Assembly (NCBI GenBank): GCA_944388145.1
Contig: CALXHQ010000007.1
Coordinates: 61,789 to 125,788 of the forward strand
DNA: 64,000 nt
Source of the DNA: an uncultured Gemmiger sp.
GTDB taxonomy: Bacteria > Bacillota > Clostridia > Oscillospirales > Ruminococcaceae
Direction of reading: 5' to 3'
The position numbers and the translations under genes are program-made. Below, in pieces: positions 42,771 to 54,921 of the stretch. Each line of letters begins with the position of its first letter. Position 1 is the stretch's first letter. The notes below the pieces were generated by a model. It saw only the letters and a list, made by a program, of their open reading frames with translations. It did not search any database and was not told the origin of the DNA.

Positions 42771-44728
42771 ACTTCCCGCGCCTCCTTGGGCAGGTGCTCC
42801 CGGTGGATGCCCTGCACCCGATACATGGGCCGGGCTTCCTCGGTCAGCTCGTTATATTCCGGGATATGTCCCTCGACGGCATCACAAAGCCAGTCCATGT
42901 GGAGGATCTCCTCCGGTGCAAAACCGTGCAGGCCATCGTTTTTCAGGCTGCCGTCCTGCGCAACGATATGGCAGGCAAAGGGATCGATGCTGCCGGCGAT
43001 GATGCCGCTGCGCAGGATCGACGCCAGATGCCGCAGGTCATGGGGCAGCTCCCGGCTGAACAGCACGTCGATCACGCCGCTGTTCATCCCCCACCAGTAG
43101 TTGACCACCTTGCCGTCGGTGCCGGATTTGTCCACCTTCCAGCTGCCGTCCAGCACGCTGCGGACCACATGCTCATAGAACTGGCCCCAATGCCAGAAGG
43201 GTGATGCCAGGTCCTGCAGCACGCCGCCGGGGCGCACCTGGAAGATGCCGTACTCCCGGCTGGGATGGCCGGGGGCCGGGGTGTCCCGGCCCGAGATGAC
43301 GGTGATGCCCTTTTGGGCAAAGGTTTTGAGCGGATCGCCGGGCAGGCAGGTCCACTGCAGATCAATCTTGACCCGGGGGTTGGTCATGCGGGCCCCCAGT
43401 GCAAAGGCGTTGATATCGGCGGGCATGCCCAGCATGGGATAGCTGGCCACAAAGCCCACCTTGTCGTTGGCCGCCATAGCCCCGGCGATGGCGCCGGTGA
43501 TGAACTTGGCCTCGTAGATGCGGCTGTAATAGGTGCGGATGCTGGCATAGGGCAAATCCATCGAGCAGTTGAGGATACGCACCTCCGGGTGGCGCACTGC
43601 CACCCGCAGGCTGGCGGCCGCCAGCTTGGGGGTTGTGGTAAAGATCAGCGTGGCGCCGTCCGTGATGGCCTGCTCAATGAGCTGTTCGTCGTTTTTGCCC
43701 GGCTCGGCATTGTTGTAGGCAACGGTTTCCACCTTGCCGGCAAAAACCTGGCCGACCTGGTTGCGGCCAAACTCGTGGGCGTTGGTCCAGGTACTGGTTG
43801 TGGGGGTGCGCTCGTTGACAAAGGCCACCTTGAGGTGGCTGGGCTCGACAGCCAGTTTGACCGGCAAAATGCGCTTGATCAGCGGTTTTTCCGGCGGGGC
43901 GGCGGGCACCGTGCTCACCTGCCTGGCATCCGGCCGGGCCAGGGCCAGCACGTCGTCCCAGGCAGCATCCAGGTGGGCTGCCAGCTGTGCCGGGGTATCG
44001 TCCAGCAGGGTCTGGTAGCTGTACACCTGCAGCAGCATCACCAGCACGTCGCCGGGCGTGATCTCCATTTTGTCAGCGCCGCGGTCGCGGCAGGCCTTGC
44101 GGATGCGCACCAGCAGCGAGCGCACATTGGCCCGGTCGTCGTCGGTCCAGGCTTCCTCCTGCTGCTTGCCCATGGCGGCCTGCAGCTTGGCATAGCCGCC
44201 CTCCCGGGTGAGCTGCAGCTCATACATCTTGCTCAGGGAGAAAAACTCCATGAACTCATAATAGGCGCGGATCGCCGGGCGGTCCGCATACTTGGGCACA
44301 ATGCGGATGACGTTGGCCGTGATGGAAGCCGCGTCGAAATATTTCATCACGCTGACCCGCTTGTTGCCCTCCTGGACATAGAAGCTGCCCAGATACTCAT
44401 AACAGCGGACAGGGTCACGGATGCCTTCCTCCACATGGGCCACACACAGGCTGATCCACTTGCCGGCAAACTCGGTGCCGGGTTCCAGCAGTGGCATAAA
44501 GTTGGCCGAGAAGGCCGCCGTGCGGCCGGCCGTCTTGGTGCCGACCACCTGCTCCAGCGGCACATCCACAATGCCGATGGGCAGCTGTGCTTCCACACTG
44601 GCATTTTCCAGGATGTCGTCCAGAACCGGGAGATACGGGTAACGGCCGCTGACAATGGCCTCGCGGTATTCACGCATACCGCGGCGCCGGGCCTGATTGT
44701 ATAGTTCTGCTGCTTCACTACGGGTCAA
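42767..44728 (-). CDS. ParB/Srx-like domain fused to BMP-family ligand-binding domain
   Basis: 653 residues from TTG 44728, eight bases after AGGGGGC; a GTG at 44794 has no site. The N-terminal part (about 1-160) reads like a ParB/sulfiredoxin fold, with VPLEQVVGTKTAGR and LGSFYVQEGNKRVSVMKYFDA in place of ParB's GERR block. A helical middle follows. From about residue 290 comes a PnrA/Med (BMP) sugar/nucleoside-binding fold (LKVAFVNERTPTTSTWTNAHEFGR, GATLIFTTTPKLA, MAANDKVGFVASYPMLGMPADINAFALGA in parts). No signal peptide or lipobox is seen, so it looks cytoplasmic, unlike transport BMP proteins. Function unknown; nucleoside sensing is inference. Confidence 0.75.
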   Translation of the reverse strand: MTRSEAAELYNQARRRGMREYREAIVSGRYPYLPVLDDILENASVEAQLPIGIVDVPLEQVVGTKTAGRTAAFSANFMPLLEPGTEFAGKWISLCVAHVEEGIRDPVRCYEYLGSFYVQEGNKRVSVMKYFDAASITANVIRIVPKYADRPAIRAYYEFMEFFSLSKMYELQLTREGGYAKLQAAMGKQQEEAWTDDDRANVRSLLVRIRKACRDRGADKMEITPGDVLVMLLQVYSYQTLLDDTPAQLAAHLDAAWDDVLALARPDARQVSTVPAAPPEKPLIKRILPVKLAVEPSHLKVAFVNERTPTTSTWTNAHEFGRNQVGQVFAGKVETVAYNNAEPGKNDEQLIEQAITDGATLIFTTTPKLAAASLRVAVRHPEVRILNCSMDLPYASIRTYYSRIYEAKFITGAIAGAMAANDKVGFVASYPMLGMPADINAFALGARMTNPRVKIDLQWTCLPGDPLKTFAQKGITVISGRDTPAPGHPSREYGIFQVRPGGVLQDLASPFWHWGQFYEHVVRSVLDGSWKVDKSGTDGKVVNYWWGMNSGVIDVLFSRELPHDLRHLASILRSGIIAGSIDPFACHIVAQDGSLKNDGLHGFAPEEILHMDWLCDAVEGHIPEYNELTEEARPMYRVQGIHREHLPKEAREV

Positions 44729-44800
44729 AACTACCGCCCCCTGTTTATGATGAAATGACACGTGCGATGGCTGCGCACCGGCGGAACGCCCCACCGGCGA

Positions 44801-44876
44801 AAAAACCTCCGCAACCGGCAGGGCATCAGCCGGGATAACCGGCCGTATGACGCCCCGCGCACCGCGGAGGTTTTTA
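44801..44876 (-). terminator. Terminator of the HU gene
   Basis: Arms gcggaggttttt / aaaaacctccgc (44864-44875 and 44801-44812) with GC-rich inner sequence that can pair further. The leftward U-tract is present. Confidence 0.7.
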
Positions 44877-44882
44877 CGGGAA

Positions 44883-45158
44883 TTACTTGCCCACTTTTTC
44901 TTTCAGGCGGCCACTCGCCTTAAAGCCGGGGATCGCGGTGGGCTCCAGCTGGCTGGCAACCTTGGTTTTGGGGTTGGTGAAGCTTTTGGTGCGGCGCTGG
45001 CGCATCTCAAAGCGGCCAAAACCCGCGATCGTCACCTTCTCGCCCTGCTTGAGGGTTTCGCCGATGGTATCGAAGATGCCGTCCATCACGGTCTCGACTT
45101 CATTGGCGGAAAAACCGGTATCCCCGGCCACTTTGGTAATCAACTGAGATCTTGTCAT
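44883..45158 (-). CDS. hup: HU family DNA-binding protein
   Basis: 91 residues, the standard HU length. MTRSQLITKVAGDTGFSANEVE opens the helical dimer core. GEKVTIAGFGRFEMRQRRTK and NPKTKVASQLEPTAIPGFKAS form the beta-arm with the intercalating Pro region slightly altered (NPKTKVA for NPxTGE). It compacts and bends DNA. It has its own promoter about 270 bases upstream and a terminator. Confidence 0.93.
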   Translation of the reverse strand: MTRSQLITKVAGDTGFSANEVETVMDGIFDTIGETLKQGEKVTIAGFGRFEMRQRRTKSFTNPKTKVASQLEPTAIPGFKASGRLKEKVGK

Positions 45159-45430
45159 ATTTCCCTGCTCCCTGAATCCATCTATGAGATACGTTCCGCG
45201 CCTGGCGCGGAAGCTGCGGTCCGCAGCCCCGGGGGTATATCGGCAACACTTCCGGCACTGTACAATCCCTCAAAAGGCGGTGGCGGCCGGGCACTCTCCA
45301 TCCGGGAATCCGGCAGGTATCCCCGCGATTTGGCGCCCCTATATCCGCACCTTTTTTCGATTGTTCGCGCGTTTGATGGACCTGATACACCTTGGGGGCT
45401 TTGCGGCCACATTACAATTTAACGTATCAT
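45159..45430 (-). other. Long 5' leader of the HU gene
   Basis: About 265 transcribed bases without a gene between the TATAAT at 45431 and the HU start. It is GC-rich with several short hairpins (gcgcctggcgc, ccgcagccccggggg). I cannot assign a known regulatory RNA. Confidence 0.4.
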
Positions 45431-45459
45431 ATTATAGAAAAATCAGGGCCGGCAGGCAA
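45431..45459 (-). promoter_or_regulatory. Promoter of the HU gene
   Basis: Leftward TTGCCT (45454-45459), 17 bases, TATAAT (45431-45436). Confidence 0.7.
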
Positions 45460-45611
45460 GTATTTTTTTGCAAAAAGAGCGTCACCCGGCAAAAAATCGT
45501 CATTTCCGATAAAATCATCCGCTGTGGGGCGCCGCTTTTCTGTGTTTTGCGGATTGCCAAATCTTGAACACGGTGATCAAAGATATCCATTTTGCCGCCG
45601 GGCAGCACTGC

Positions 45612-48845
<3,234 letters not shown>

Positions 48846-48849
48846 TGTT

Positions 48850-49971
48850 TCACAGCCCTCCTTTGGCTTGCTTCATCCGCTCCACAAAGCGGTCGAACAG
48901 ATACTCGGTGTCCTTGGGGCCGCCGCTGGCCTCGGGGTGGAACTGCACAGTAAAGCAGTTCCACTTGGTGTAGGCGACGCCCTCGCAGGTTTTGTCGTTG
49001 GCGTTCACATGGCTGACCGCGCCCACATCGGCGGGCAGGGTCTCCCCCATCACCGCGTAGCCGTGGTTCTGGCTGGTGATGAAGGTGCGGCCGGTGGCAA
49101 ACTCGGTGGCAGGCTGGTTGGCGCCGCGGTGGCCGTATTTCAGCTTGGTGGTCTTGGCGCCGGCGGCCAGGGCGGTCAGCTGGTGGCCCAGGCAGATGCC
49201 GAAGGTGGGGATGCCGGTGTCCAGCATCTCGCGGATGTTGTGGATGATCTCCACGTTCTCGGCCGGGTCGCCGGGGCCGTTGGAGAGCATCAGGCCGTCG
49301 GCGTGCAGGGCGGCCAGGTCGGCCGCGGTGGCGGTGCCGGGCAGCACCGTGACACGGCAGCCGCGCTTGCGCAGGCAGCGGACAATATTTTTCTTGCAGC
49401 CCAGGTCCAGCAGCGCCACGTTCAGGGGCTGCTCGCCCTCGGCCAGGCCGCCGGTGGGCTCGAAGGTGGCGGGCTCCCTGCAGGTGACCGAGATCACTGC
49501 GTCGGTGACGGCGTAGGGCTTGATCTCGGCCATCAGGGCAGCCAGCTTTTCGGCATCGGCGCCGGGGTCAAACTCGGTGGTGATGGCGCCGTTCATGACG
49601 CCGCTCTCCCGCAGGATGCGGGTCAGGCGGCGGGTATCGATGCCCTCAATGCCGATGACCCGGTTTTTCTTCAAAAACTCGTCCAGCGTCATCTCGCAGC
49701 GGAAGTTGCTGGGGGCGGTGCAGGCCTCGCGGACGATATAGCCCCTGGCCCAGACGCGGTCGCTTTCCATGTCCTCGCTGTTCATGCCATAGTTGCCGAT
49801 CAGCGGGTAGGTCTGGGTGATGATCTGGCCGTAGTAGCTGGGATCGGTGAGAGTCTCCTCAAAGCCGACCATACCGGTGGCAAACACGACCTCGCCGACA
49901 GTGGTGCCGGGACAGCCGACGCTCTTGCCGGTAAAGACCATGCCGTTTGCCAAAACAAGATATGCGTTCAT
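48850..49971 (-). CDS. carA: Carbamoyl-phosphate synthase small subunit
   Basis: 373 residues. The N-terminal CPSase domain contains MVGFEETLTDPSYYGQIIT and SNFRC. The C-terminal class I glutamine amidotransferase has nucleophile Cys in PTFGICLGHQL and the His/Glu pair in VQFHPEASGGP. It supplies ammonia to CarB. The start follows aagggaagg. It lies 262 bases after pyrE with a hairpin-rich gap. Confidence 0.96.
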   Translation of the reverse strand: MNAYLVLANGMVFTGKSVGCPGTTVGEVVFATGMVGFEETLTDPSYYGQIITQTYPLIGNYGMNSEDMESDRVWARGYIVREACTAPSNFRCEMTLDEFLKKNRVIGIEGIDTRRLTRILRESGVMNGAITTEFDPGADAEKLAALMAEIKPYAVTDAVISVTCREPATFEPTGGLAEGEQPLNVALLDLGCKKNIVRCLRKRGCRVTVLPGTATAADLAALHADGLMLSNGPGDPAENVEIIHNIREMLDTGIPTFGICLGHQLTALAAGAKTTKLKYGHRGANQPATEFATGRTFITSQNHGYAVMGETLPADVGAVSHVNANDKTCEGVAYTKWNCFTVQFHPEASGGPKDTEYLFDRFVERMKQAKGGL

Positions 49972-50035
49972 GTTACCTTCCCTTCCATTGAGTGCAGAAT
50001 AGCAGGGCTTCCCACTTTCGCAAAAATTTCAAATT

Positions 50036-50145
50036 TGTCCGTGCCGGCGGACACGCGCCGACGGCACGGACACCGACAGGGAAATTTCAGCCAAAATTGT
50101 GTGCGAGGAGCGATAGCGATGAGTGCGCGATTTTGACTGAAATTT
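50036..50145. repeat. Two large inverted repeats between pyrE and carA
   Basis: Perfect arms tgtccgtgccg / cggcacggaca (50036-50046 / 50062-50072) and 16-base arms 50082-50097 / 50130-50145 (AAATTTCAG..., one G-U). They resemble a dispersed palindromic element inserted in the operon and may act as processing or partial termination sites. Confidence 0.6.
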
Positions 50146-50233
50146 TGTCGAAAAGGGAATCCAAAGGGGAAAACGCGGAGGATTGGCGCAGCCAACCCGC
50201 AGCGTTGTCCTCTTTGCAGGCGCAAAGCGCCTG

Positions 50234-50830
50234 TCACAGCGTCTGCTTTGCCTGCTCTTTCATTTTGCGGCTGCCCAGGTGGACCAGCGGCAGCTTGCCC
50301 TCCTTGCAGATGGGGCATTCCTCGGGCAGGTAGTTGGGCAGGTCCAGCTTGAGGGCGCTGGCCAGGATGGGGATCGGGGACGGGGCCTCGGCGCGGGTGC
50401 GGTCCACCACGCAGACGATGCCCAGGCACTCGCAGCCGGCCTCCTCAATGACCTTCTTGGTCTCAAGGGAGGAGATGCCAGTGGTGACCACGTCCTCGGC
50501 GATGATGCACTTCTCGCCGGGATGCAGGGCAAACCGCTTCAGGGTCATCACGTTGTCCACCCGCTCGGTGAAGATGGCGCGCTTGCCCAGCTGGCGGCCC
50601 AGCTCGTAGGCGTAAACGATGCCGCCCATGGCGGGCCCGACGATGACATCCACATCCAGATCCTTGATCTTGTCCGCCACAACAGACATCACCTCGGCGC
50701 ACTTGTCCGGATACTGCTGCAGATAGGCCATCTGGCAGTATGCGCCGGAATGGCGGCCGCTGGACAGCAGAAAATGGCCTTCCAGGAAGGCTTCGCATTC
50801 TTTCAAAATTTCTTTGGGATCCCTTGCCAT
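50234..50830 (-). CDS. pyrE: Orotate phosphoribosyltransferase
   Basis: 198 residues. GHFLLSSGRHSGAYCQMA, VIVGPAMGGIVYAYELGR and the PRPP motif CIIAEDVVTTGISSLET match PyrE. The C-terminus has CPICKEGK, a Cys pair common in clostridial forms. It converts orotate and PRPP to OMP. The start has gatggaggta. It has its own likely promoter (50898-50927) and may also be read from upstream pyr genes. Confidence 0.95.
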   Translation of the reverse strand: MARDPKEILKECEAFLEGHFLLSSGRHSGAYCQMAYLQQYPDKCAEVMSVVADKIKDLDVDVIVGPAMGGIVYAYELGRQLGKRAIFTERVDNVMTLKRFALHPGEKCIIAEDVVTTGISSLETKKVIEEAGCECLGIVCVVDRTRAEAPSPIPILASALKLDLPNYLPEECPICKEGKLPLVHLGSRKMKEQAKQTL

Positions 50831-50897
50831 CGTTTTACCTCCATCAATACCTGCGTACGGCCGCGGTTGCGGCCATTTTTTGCATTATATTTGAATT

Positions 50898-50978
50898 ATT
50901 GTATCACAATCGGGAATATTGCTGCAACACATTCCATAAAAATGCGCAGTTTATTCATAAATCATGCATTTTTATGCA
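50898..50978 (-). promoter_or_regulatory. pyrE-carAB promoter with ARG-box-like site
   Basis: Leftward TTGCAG (50922-50927), 18 bases, TACAAT (50898-50903). TGCATTTTTATGCA (50965-50978) has the ArgR box form TGNAT-N4-ATNCA and lies upstream of the -35; a weaker half-match (TGAATAAACTGCGCA) adjoins it. Confidence 0.45.
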
Positions 50979-51038
50979 CTCGTTCTGTATTGCCTGCGGG
51001 TGCGGCCTGTTCCCTGCCCTGCCGGCGCTTTGGCGCGC

Positions 51039-51944
51039 TCAGCGGGCACAGCCGCGGACCTCGTCCAGGGTGGCCACGCCGTGGGCGTCCATCCACGCGC
51101 CGATCTCGCGGGTGATGCGGGCGCAGGCGCCCGGGTCCATGAAGTTGGCGGTGCCCACCTGTACCAGCGTGGCGCCGGCCATGATGAACTCCAGCGCATC
51201 ACGGCCGGTCAGGATGCCGCCCAGGCCCACCACCGGGATTTGGACGGCGCCCACCGCCTGCCAGACCATGCGCAGCGCGATGGGACGCACCGCCGGGCCG
51301 GACAGGCCGGCAAAGATGTTGTCAAACACCGGGCGGCGCTTTTCCAGGTCAATGGCGCAGGCCTGGAAGGTGTTGCACAGGCTGATGGCGTCAGCGCCGG
51401 CGGCCTCCACCGCCTTGCTCATCTCGGCGATGTCCTCGGCCTGGGGGCTGAGCTTGACCACCAGCGGCTTGGTGCAGCACTTGCGCACGGCCGCGACCAC
51501 GCCCGACGCATCGGCGCAGTGGATGCCGTAGGCCAGGCCGCCCTGCTTGACGTTGGGGCAGCTGATGTTCAGCTCGATGAAATCCACGTCCGTTTCGGAC
51601 AGGCGGCGGGCACCCTCGCAGTATTCCTCCACGCTGTGGCCGCCCAGGTTGGCCCAGGCGGTGGTGCCAAGGCGTTTCATTACCGGCAGCTCATGCTGGA
51701 TGAAGTGGTCCACACCGGGGTTTTGCAGGCCAATGGAATTCATCAGGCCGGAGGGCGTCTCCAGCAGGCGCTCGCCCTTGTTGCCGGGCTGGCCGTTGAG
51801 GGTCAGCCCCTTGCCCGAGATACCGCCCAAAAGGCTCAGGTCCTCGATGGCGGCGTACTCCTCGCCAAAGCCGAAGGTGCCGGAGGCCGCCACCACCGGG
51901 CCGGCCAGGGTCTTGCCCAGGAAATTCACACGCAGGTCGCTCAC
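51039..51944 (-). CDS. pyrD: Dihydroorotate dehydrogenase B, catalytic subunit
   Basis: 301 residues. LAGPVVAASGTFGFGEEYA, SIGLQNPGVDHF, INISCPNVKQGG written as LNISCPNVKQGG (active-site Cys of class 1B), VKLSPQAEDI, and VGLGGILTGRDALEFIMAGATLVQVGT in parts. This FMN enzyme passes electrons to PyrK and then NAD. It starts with GTG whose TGA overlaps the pyrK stop by four bases. Confidence 0.96.
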   Translation of the reverse strand: MSDLRVNFLGKTLAGPVVAASGTFGFGEEYAAIEDLSLLGGISGKGLTLNGQPGNKGERLLETPSGLMNSIGLQNPGVDHFIQHELPVMKRLGTTAWANLGGHSVEEYCEGARRLSETDVDFIELNISCPNVKQGGLAYGIHCADASGVVAAVRKCCTKPLVVKLSPQAEDIAEMSKAVEAAGADAISLCNTFQACAIDLEKRRPVFDNIFAGLSGPAVRPIALRMVWQAVGAVQIPVVGLGGILTGRDALEFIMAGATLVQVGTANFMDPGACARITREIGAWMDAHGVATLDEVRGCAR

Positions 51945-52711
51945 AGCTCAAACACCTCCTCGGCGGGGAATACGGGGCCATCCTTGCAGACGGTCTTGGG
52001 GCCAACTTTGGTGTGGCAGGTGCAGCCCAGGCAGGCGCCCAGGCCGCAGGCCATCTTGTTTTCCAGGCTGGCCAGGCAGGGGGTGCCGGCGGCCTGGCAC
52101 AGTTTGGCCACGCCGCGCATCATCACGCCGGGGCCGCAGGTCAGCACCAGGCCGTAGGCGGCGGGGTCCAGCAGGTCGGTGACCAGGCCGTGGTGCCCCA
52201 CCGCGCCGGTGTCGGTGGCAATGTCGATTTTGGCGCAGTAAGGCTCGAATGCCTCCAGGCCGTAGACCTTGTCCCGGAAGCCCACCATCAGGTCGGGCCG
52301 GCAGCCCGCGGCGGACAGCTCCTTGCAGAGCAGCAGCAGCGGCGCGGTGCCGATGCCGCCGCCCACCACAGCCACTTTGCCGGCTTTAGCGGCGGCTGCC
52401 GCGTCAAAGCCGTTGCCGCAGGGGCCGGTCAGGGTCAGCGTCTGGCCCCAGGCCAGGTGGGCCAGCTTCTGGGTGCCCTCGCCCTTGATCTGGTACAGGA
52501 AGGTCAGGGTGCGCTCCTGTTCGTCCACGTCATGGACGCTGATGGGCCGGGAGAGCAGCGGGCTCTCGCTGGCAGCCCAGGCGCGCAGCATATAGAACTG
52601 GCCGGCATGGGGCATGGGGCCTTCCTGGGGCAGCGCCACGGTCAGGCGGCGGATATCCGGCGCCAGCGCCTTCTGGCGCAGCACACGGACGTTACAGCTT
52701 GTTGCACTCAC
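51941..52711 (-). CDS. pyrK: Dihydroorotate dehydrogenase B, electron transfer subunit
   Basis: 256 residues. FAD domain (LLSRPISVHDVDE), NAD domain (VVGGGIGTAPLLLLCKEL), and a C-terminal 2Fe-2S cluster from CGLGACLGCTC plus VCKDGPVF. It connects PyrD to NAD+. GTG start at 52711 lies inside the end of pyrF (20-base overlap), so the two are translationally coupled. Confidence 0.95.
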   Translation of the reverse strand: MSATSCNVRVLRQKALAPDIRRLTVALPQEGPMPHAGQFYMLRAWAASESPLLSRPISVHDVDEQERTLTFLYQIKGEGTQKLAHLAWGQTLTLTGPCGNGFDAAAAAKAGKVAVVGGGIGTAPLLLLCKELSAAGCRPDLMVGFRDKVYGLEAFEPYCAKIDIATDTGAVGHHGLVTDLLDPAAYGLVLTCGPGVMMRGVAKLCQAAGTPCLASLENKMACGLGACLGCTCHTKVGPKTVCKDGPVFPAEEVFEL

Positions 52712-53552
52712 TCTGGATATCCTCCCTCATACGCACACATTCGTTGTAGGCGGCCTCGTCAAAGGCGACACCGGGCTGCTTTTTCCAGGCCAGCAGGATG
52801 CCGCGGCTGGAGTTGACCACGCCGCCGTTGCCCTGCTTCATGTACAAGGCGATGTCGGCGGCCTTGCCGCCCTGGGCGCCGTAGCCGGGGATCAGGAAGA
52901 AGGTGTCCGGGTAGCGGGCGCGGATCTCGGCGGCCTCCTCGCCGGTGGTGCCGCCGATGACCAGGCCGATGGAGGAGTAGCCCCGCTCGCCCATGTAATC
53001 GGCGCCCAGTTTGGTCATGGCGTCGCCCACCATGGTGTAGACGGTGCGGCCGTCGGCCAGGGACTGATACTCAAAATCCACGCGGCCGGGGTTGGAGGTG
53101 CGGCAGAGCACAAACACGCCCTTGCCCTGGTCCTTGCAGTAGGGCAGGTAGGGGCTGATGGAGTCCAGGCCCATGTAGGGGGCCAGGGTGATGATGTCGG
53201 CCTCGAAATCGCCGGTGAAGTGGGCCTTGGCGTACATCTCGGCGGTCTTGGCGATATCGCCGCGCTTGATGTCGGCAATGACCGGCAGGCCGGTGGCACG
53301 GGCCAGCTTGAGGGTCTGCTGGTAGGCCAGCATGCCGTCCATGCCCAGCGACTCATAGTAGGCGACCTGCACCTTGTAGCAGCCGGCAACGCCCTTGGTA
53401 GCGTCAATCAGGCGGCGGTTGAAGGCCACAATGTTCTCGCCGGCGGTCAGGGCGGTGTCGGTCTCGGGCAGGTAGGAGAGTTCGGTGTCCAGCCCGACGC
53501 AGACGGGGCCGTTTTTCGCAACGCTGTCGTACAGCTTGTCCATGTTTGTCAT
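52692..53552 (-). CDS. pyrF: Orotidine 5'-phosphate decarboxylase, type 2
   Basis: 286 residues. VCVGLDTELSYLPE, YKVQVAYYESLG, PVIADIKRGDIAKTA (the Asp-Lys-Asp active site) and LVIGGTTGEEAAEIR with FLIPGYGAQGG. The size and IKRGDI block mark the longer type 2 PyrF found in clostridia. It makes UMP. Start preceded by gggagatgct. It is 105 bases after pyrC. Confidence 0.95.
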   Translation of the reverse strand: MTNMDKLYDSVAKNGPVCVGLDTELSYLPETDTALTAGENIVAFNRRLIDATKGVAGCYKVQVAYYESLGMDGMLAYQQTLKLARATGLPVIADIKRGDIAKTAEMYAKAHFTGDFEADIITLAPYMGLDSISPYLPYCKDQGKGVFVLCRTSNPGRVDFEYQSLADGRTVYTMVGDAMTKLGADYMGERGYSSIGLVIGGTTGEEAAEIRARYPDTFFLIPGYGAQGGKAADIALYMKQGNGGVVNSSRGILLAWKKQPGVAFDEAAYNECVRMREDIQSECNKL

Positions 53553-53657
53553 TTACAGCATCTCCCTTTTTTATATATCGTGTTTGTTCTGTTCAAGTCG
53601 TTTCCCGGCCGGGAAGTTTCCGATTCCATGCGGGGTGAGGAATCAGGGATTCCGGGT

Positions 53658-54854
53658 TCAGCCCGTGAACTCCGGGCTGCGGTAGGTTTCGCGGCCGGCC
53701 TTCATCGTCAGCATGATTTTGCCGTAGAAGCTCTGTCCGTCGTAGGGGCAGTTTTTGCTCTTGGAGTGGAGCTTTTCTGCGTCCACGGTGAACATGTGGT
53801 CGATGTCCACCAGCACCAGGTCGGCGTCGAAGCCGGGGGCGATCAGGCCCTTGGTGGGCAGGTTCATCACGGCGGCGGGGCCGGCGCTCATCAGGGCGCT
53901 CAGGTGCTCCAGCGGCAGGCCGCATTCCCGGCAGAGCTTGGTGTAGCAGACCGCGAAGGCGGTCTCCAGCCCCACCATGCCGGCGGCGCCTTTGGCCTTG
54001 TCCTCGGCGGTGTGGGGGGCGTGGTCGGTGCCGATGCAGCTGACCACACCGTCCCGGATGGCCTTGACCAGGGCGTCCACGTCGTCGGCCTTGCGGATGG
54101 GCGGGTTGACCTTGTACTGCAGGCGGGTATCGTCAAACCACAGGTGGTGGGGGGTCACCTCGCAGGTGACGCGGCCGCCGCGGTACTGGCTTTCCCGGAT
54201 GGCGCGGACGGCCTCCTTGGTGGAGACATGGCACATGTGCAGCCGGGTGCCGTAATACTCGGCCAGGTGGCAGTTGCGCACTGTCTCGATATTCTCAGCC
54301 AGGCGGTAGTCCCAGGGGCTGATTTCCCGGTCCTCGGCGTGGGACATGACCACCAGGCCGCGGTCGGTGGCGATGGCAAAAGCCCGGGCCATAACCGCGT
54401 TGTCCATGACGCCGTTGCCGTCCTCGCTGATATAGCGCAGGTCATCCGGCAGGGTGAGCAGGTGGTCGAGGGTCTTGCCGTCAAAATCCCGGGTGATGGA
54501 GACGCACTGGTTCACGTCGCACAGGCCGATCTCCTTGGCCTTGTCCATCACGCTGTGGGCGATCTCGGCCGAGGAGCAGACCGGCTTGGTGTTGGGCATC
54601 AGGTTGACGAAGGTATAGCCGCCCGCGGCCGCCGCGGCACTGCCGGTGGCGATGTCCTCCTTGTACTCAAAACCGGGGGTGCGCCAATGGCAGTGGGTGT
54701 CGATGAAGGCGGGCAGCACCGTCAGCCCTTTGGCGTCCAGCACAGGCTCGCCCTCCGGCGTGGGCAGGCCGATGCCCACCGCGCGGATGCTGCCGTCCTT
54801 GACCCAGACCTCACAGGGGGCGCCGTTGGCGTCTTTCGCATTTTTCAGGATCAT
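53658..54854 (-). CDS. pyrC: Dihydroorotase
   Basis: 398 residues. PAFIDTHCHWRTPGFEYKED has the metal-binding His-x-His and substrate Arg. LMPNTKP, MSHAEDRE, MCHVSTKEAVRAIR, CEVTPHHLWF and CIGTDHAPH complete the amidohydrolase set. It interconverts carbamoyl aspartate and dihydroorotate. First structural gene of the pyr block. It starts 37 bases after an attenuator-type terminator and has aatggaggaa upstream. Confidence 0.95.
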   Translation of the reverse strand: MILKNAKDANGAPCEVWVKDGSIRAVGIGLPTPEGEPVLDAKGLTVLPAFIDTHCHWRTPGFEYKEDIATGSAAAAAGGYTFVNLMPNTKPVCSSAEIAHSVMDKAKEIGLCDVNQCVSITRDFDGKTLDHLLTLPDDLRYISEDGNGVMDNAVMARAFAIATDRGLVVMSHAEDREISPWDYRLAENIETVRNCHLAEYYGTRLHMCHVSTKEAVRAIRESQYRGGRVTCEVTPHHLWFDDTRLQYKVNPPIRKADDVDALVKAIRDGVVSCIGTDHAPHTAEDKAKGAAGMVGLETAFAVCYTKLCRECGLPLEHLSALMSAGPAAVMNLPTKGLIAPGFDADLVLVDIDHMFTVDAEKLHSKSKNCPYDGQSFYGKIMLTMKAGRETYRSPEFTG

Positions 54855-54891
54855 GCTTTTCCTCCATTTTCCGTACTACCGTCATATGGGC

Positions 54892-54921
54892 AAAAAAAAA
54901 CTTTTCCCCGAAAGGAAAAGT
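54892..54921 (-). terminator. Attenuator of the pyr operon
   Basis: On the leftward strand ACTTTTCC, six-base loop, GGAAAAGT (54921-54900), then nine Ts. It lies between the pyr promoter and pyrC, so read-through is needed for pyr expression. Its first base is the last base of the leader peptide stop. Confidence 0.8.

Noticed and set aside
50036-50145. pyrE-carA hairpins considered as a PyrR-binding attenuator
   Set aside because: No PyrR loop consensus seen and no T-run after either stem; they look like a repeat element.
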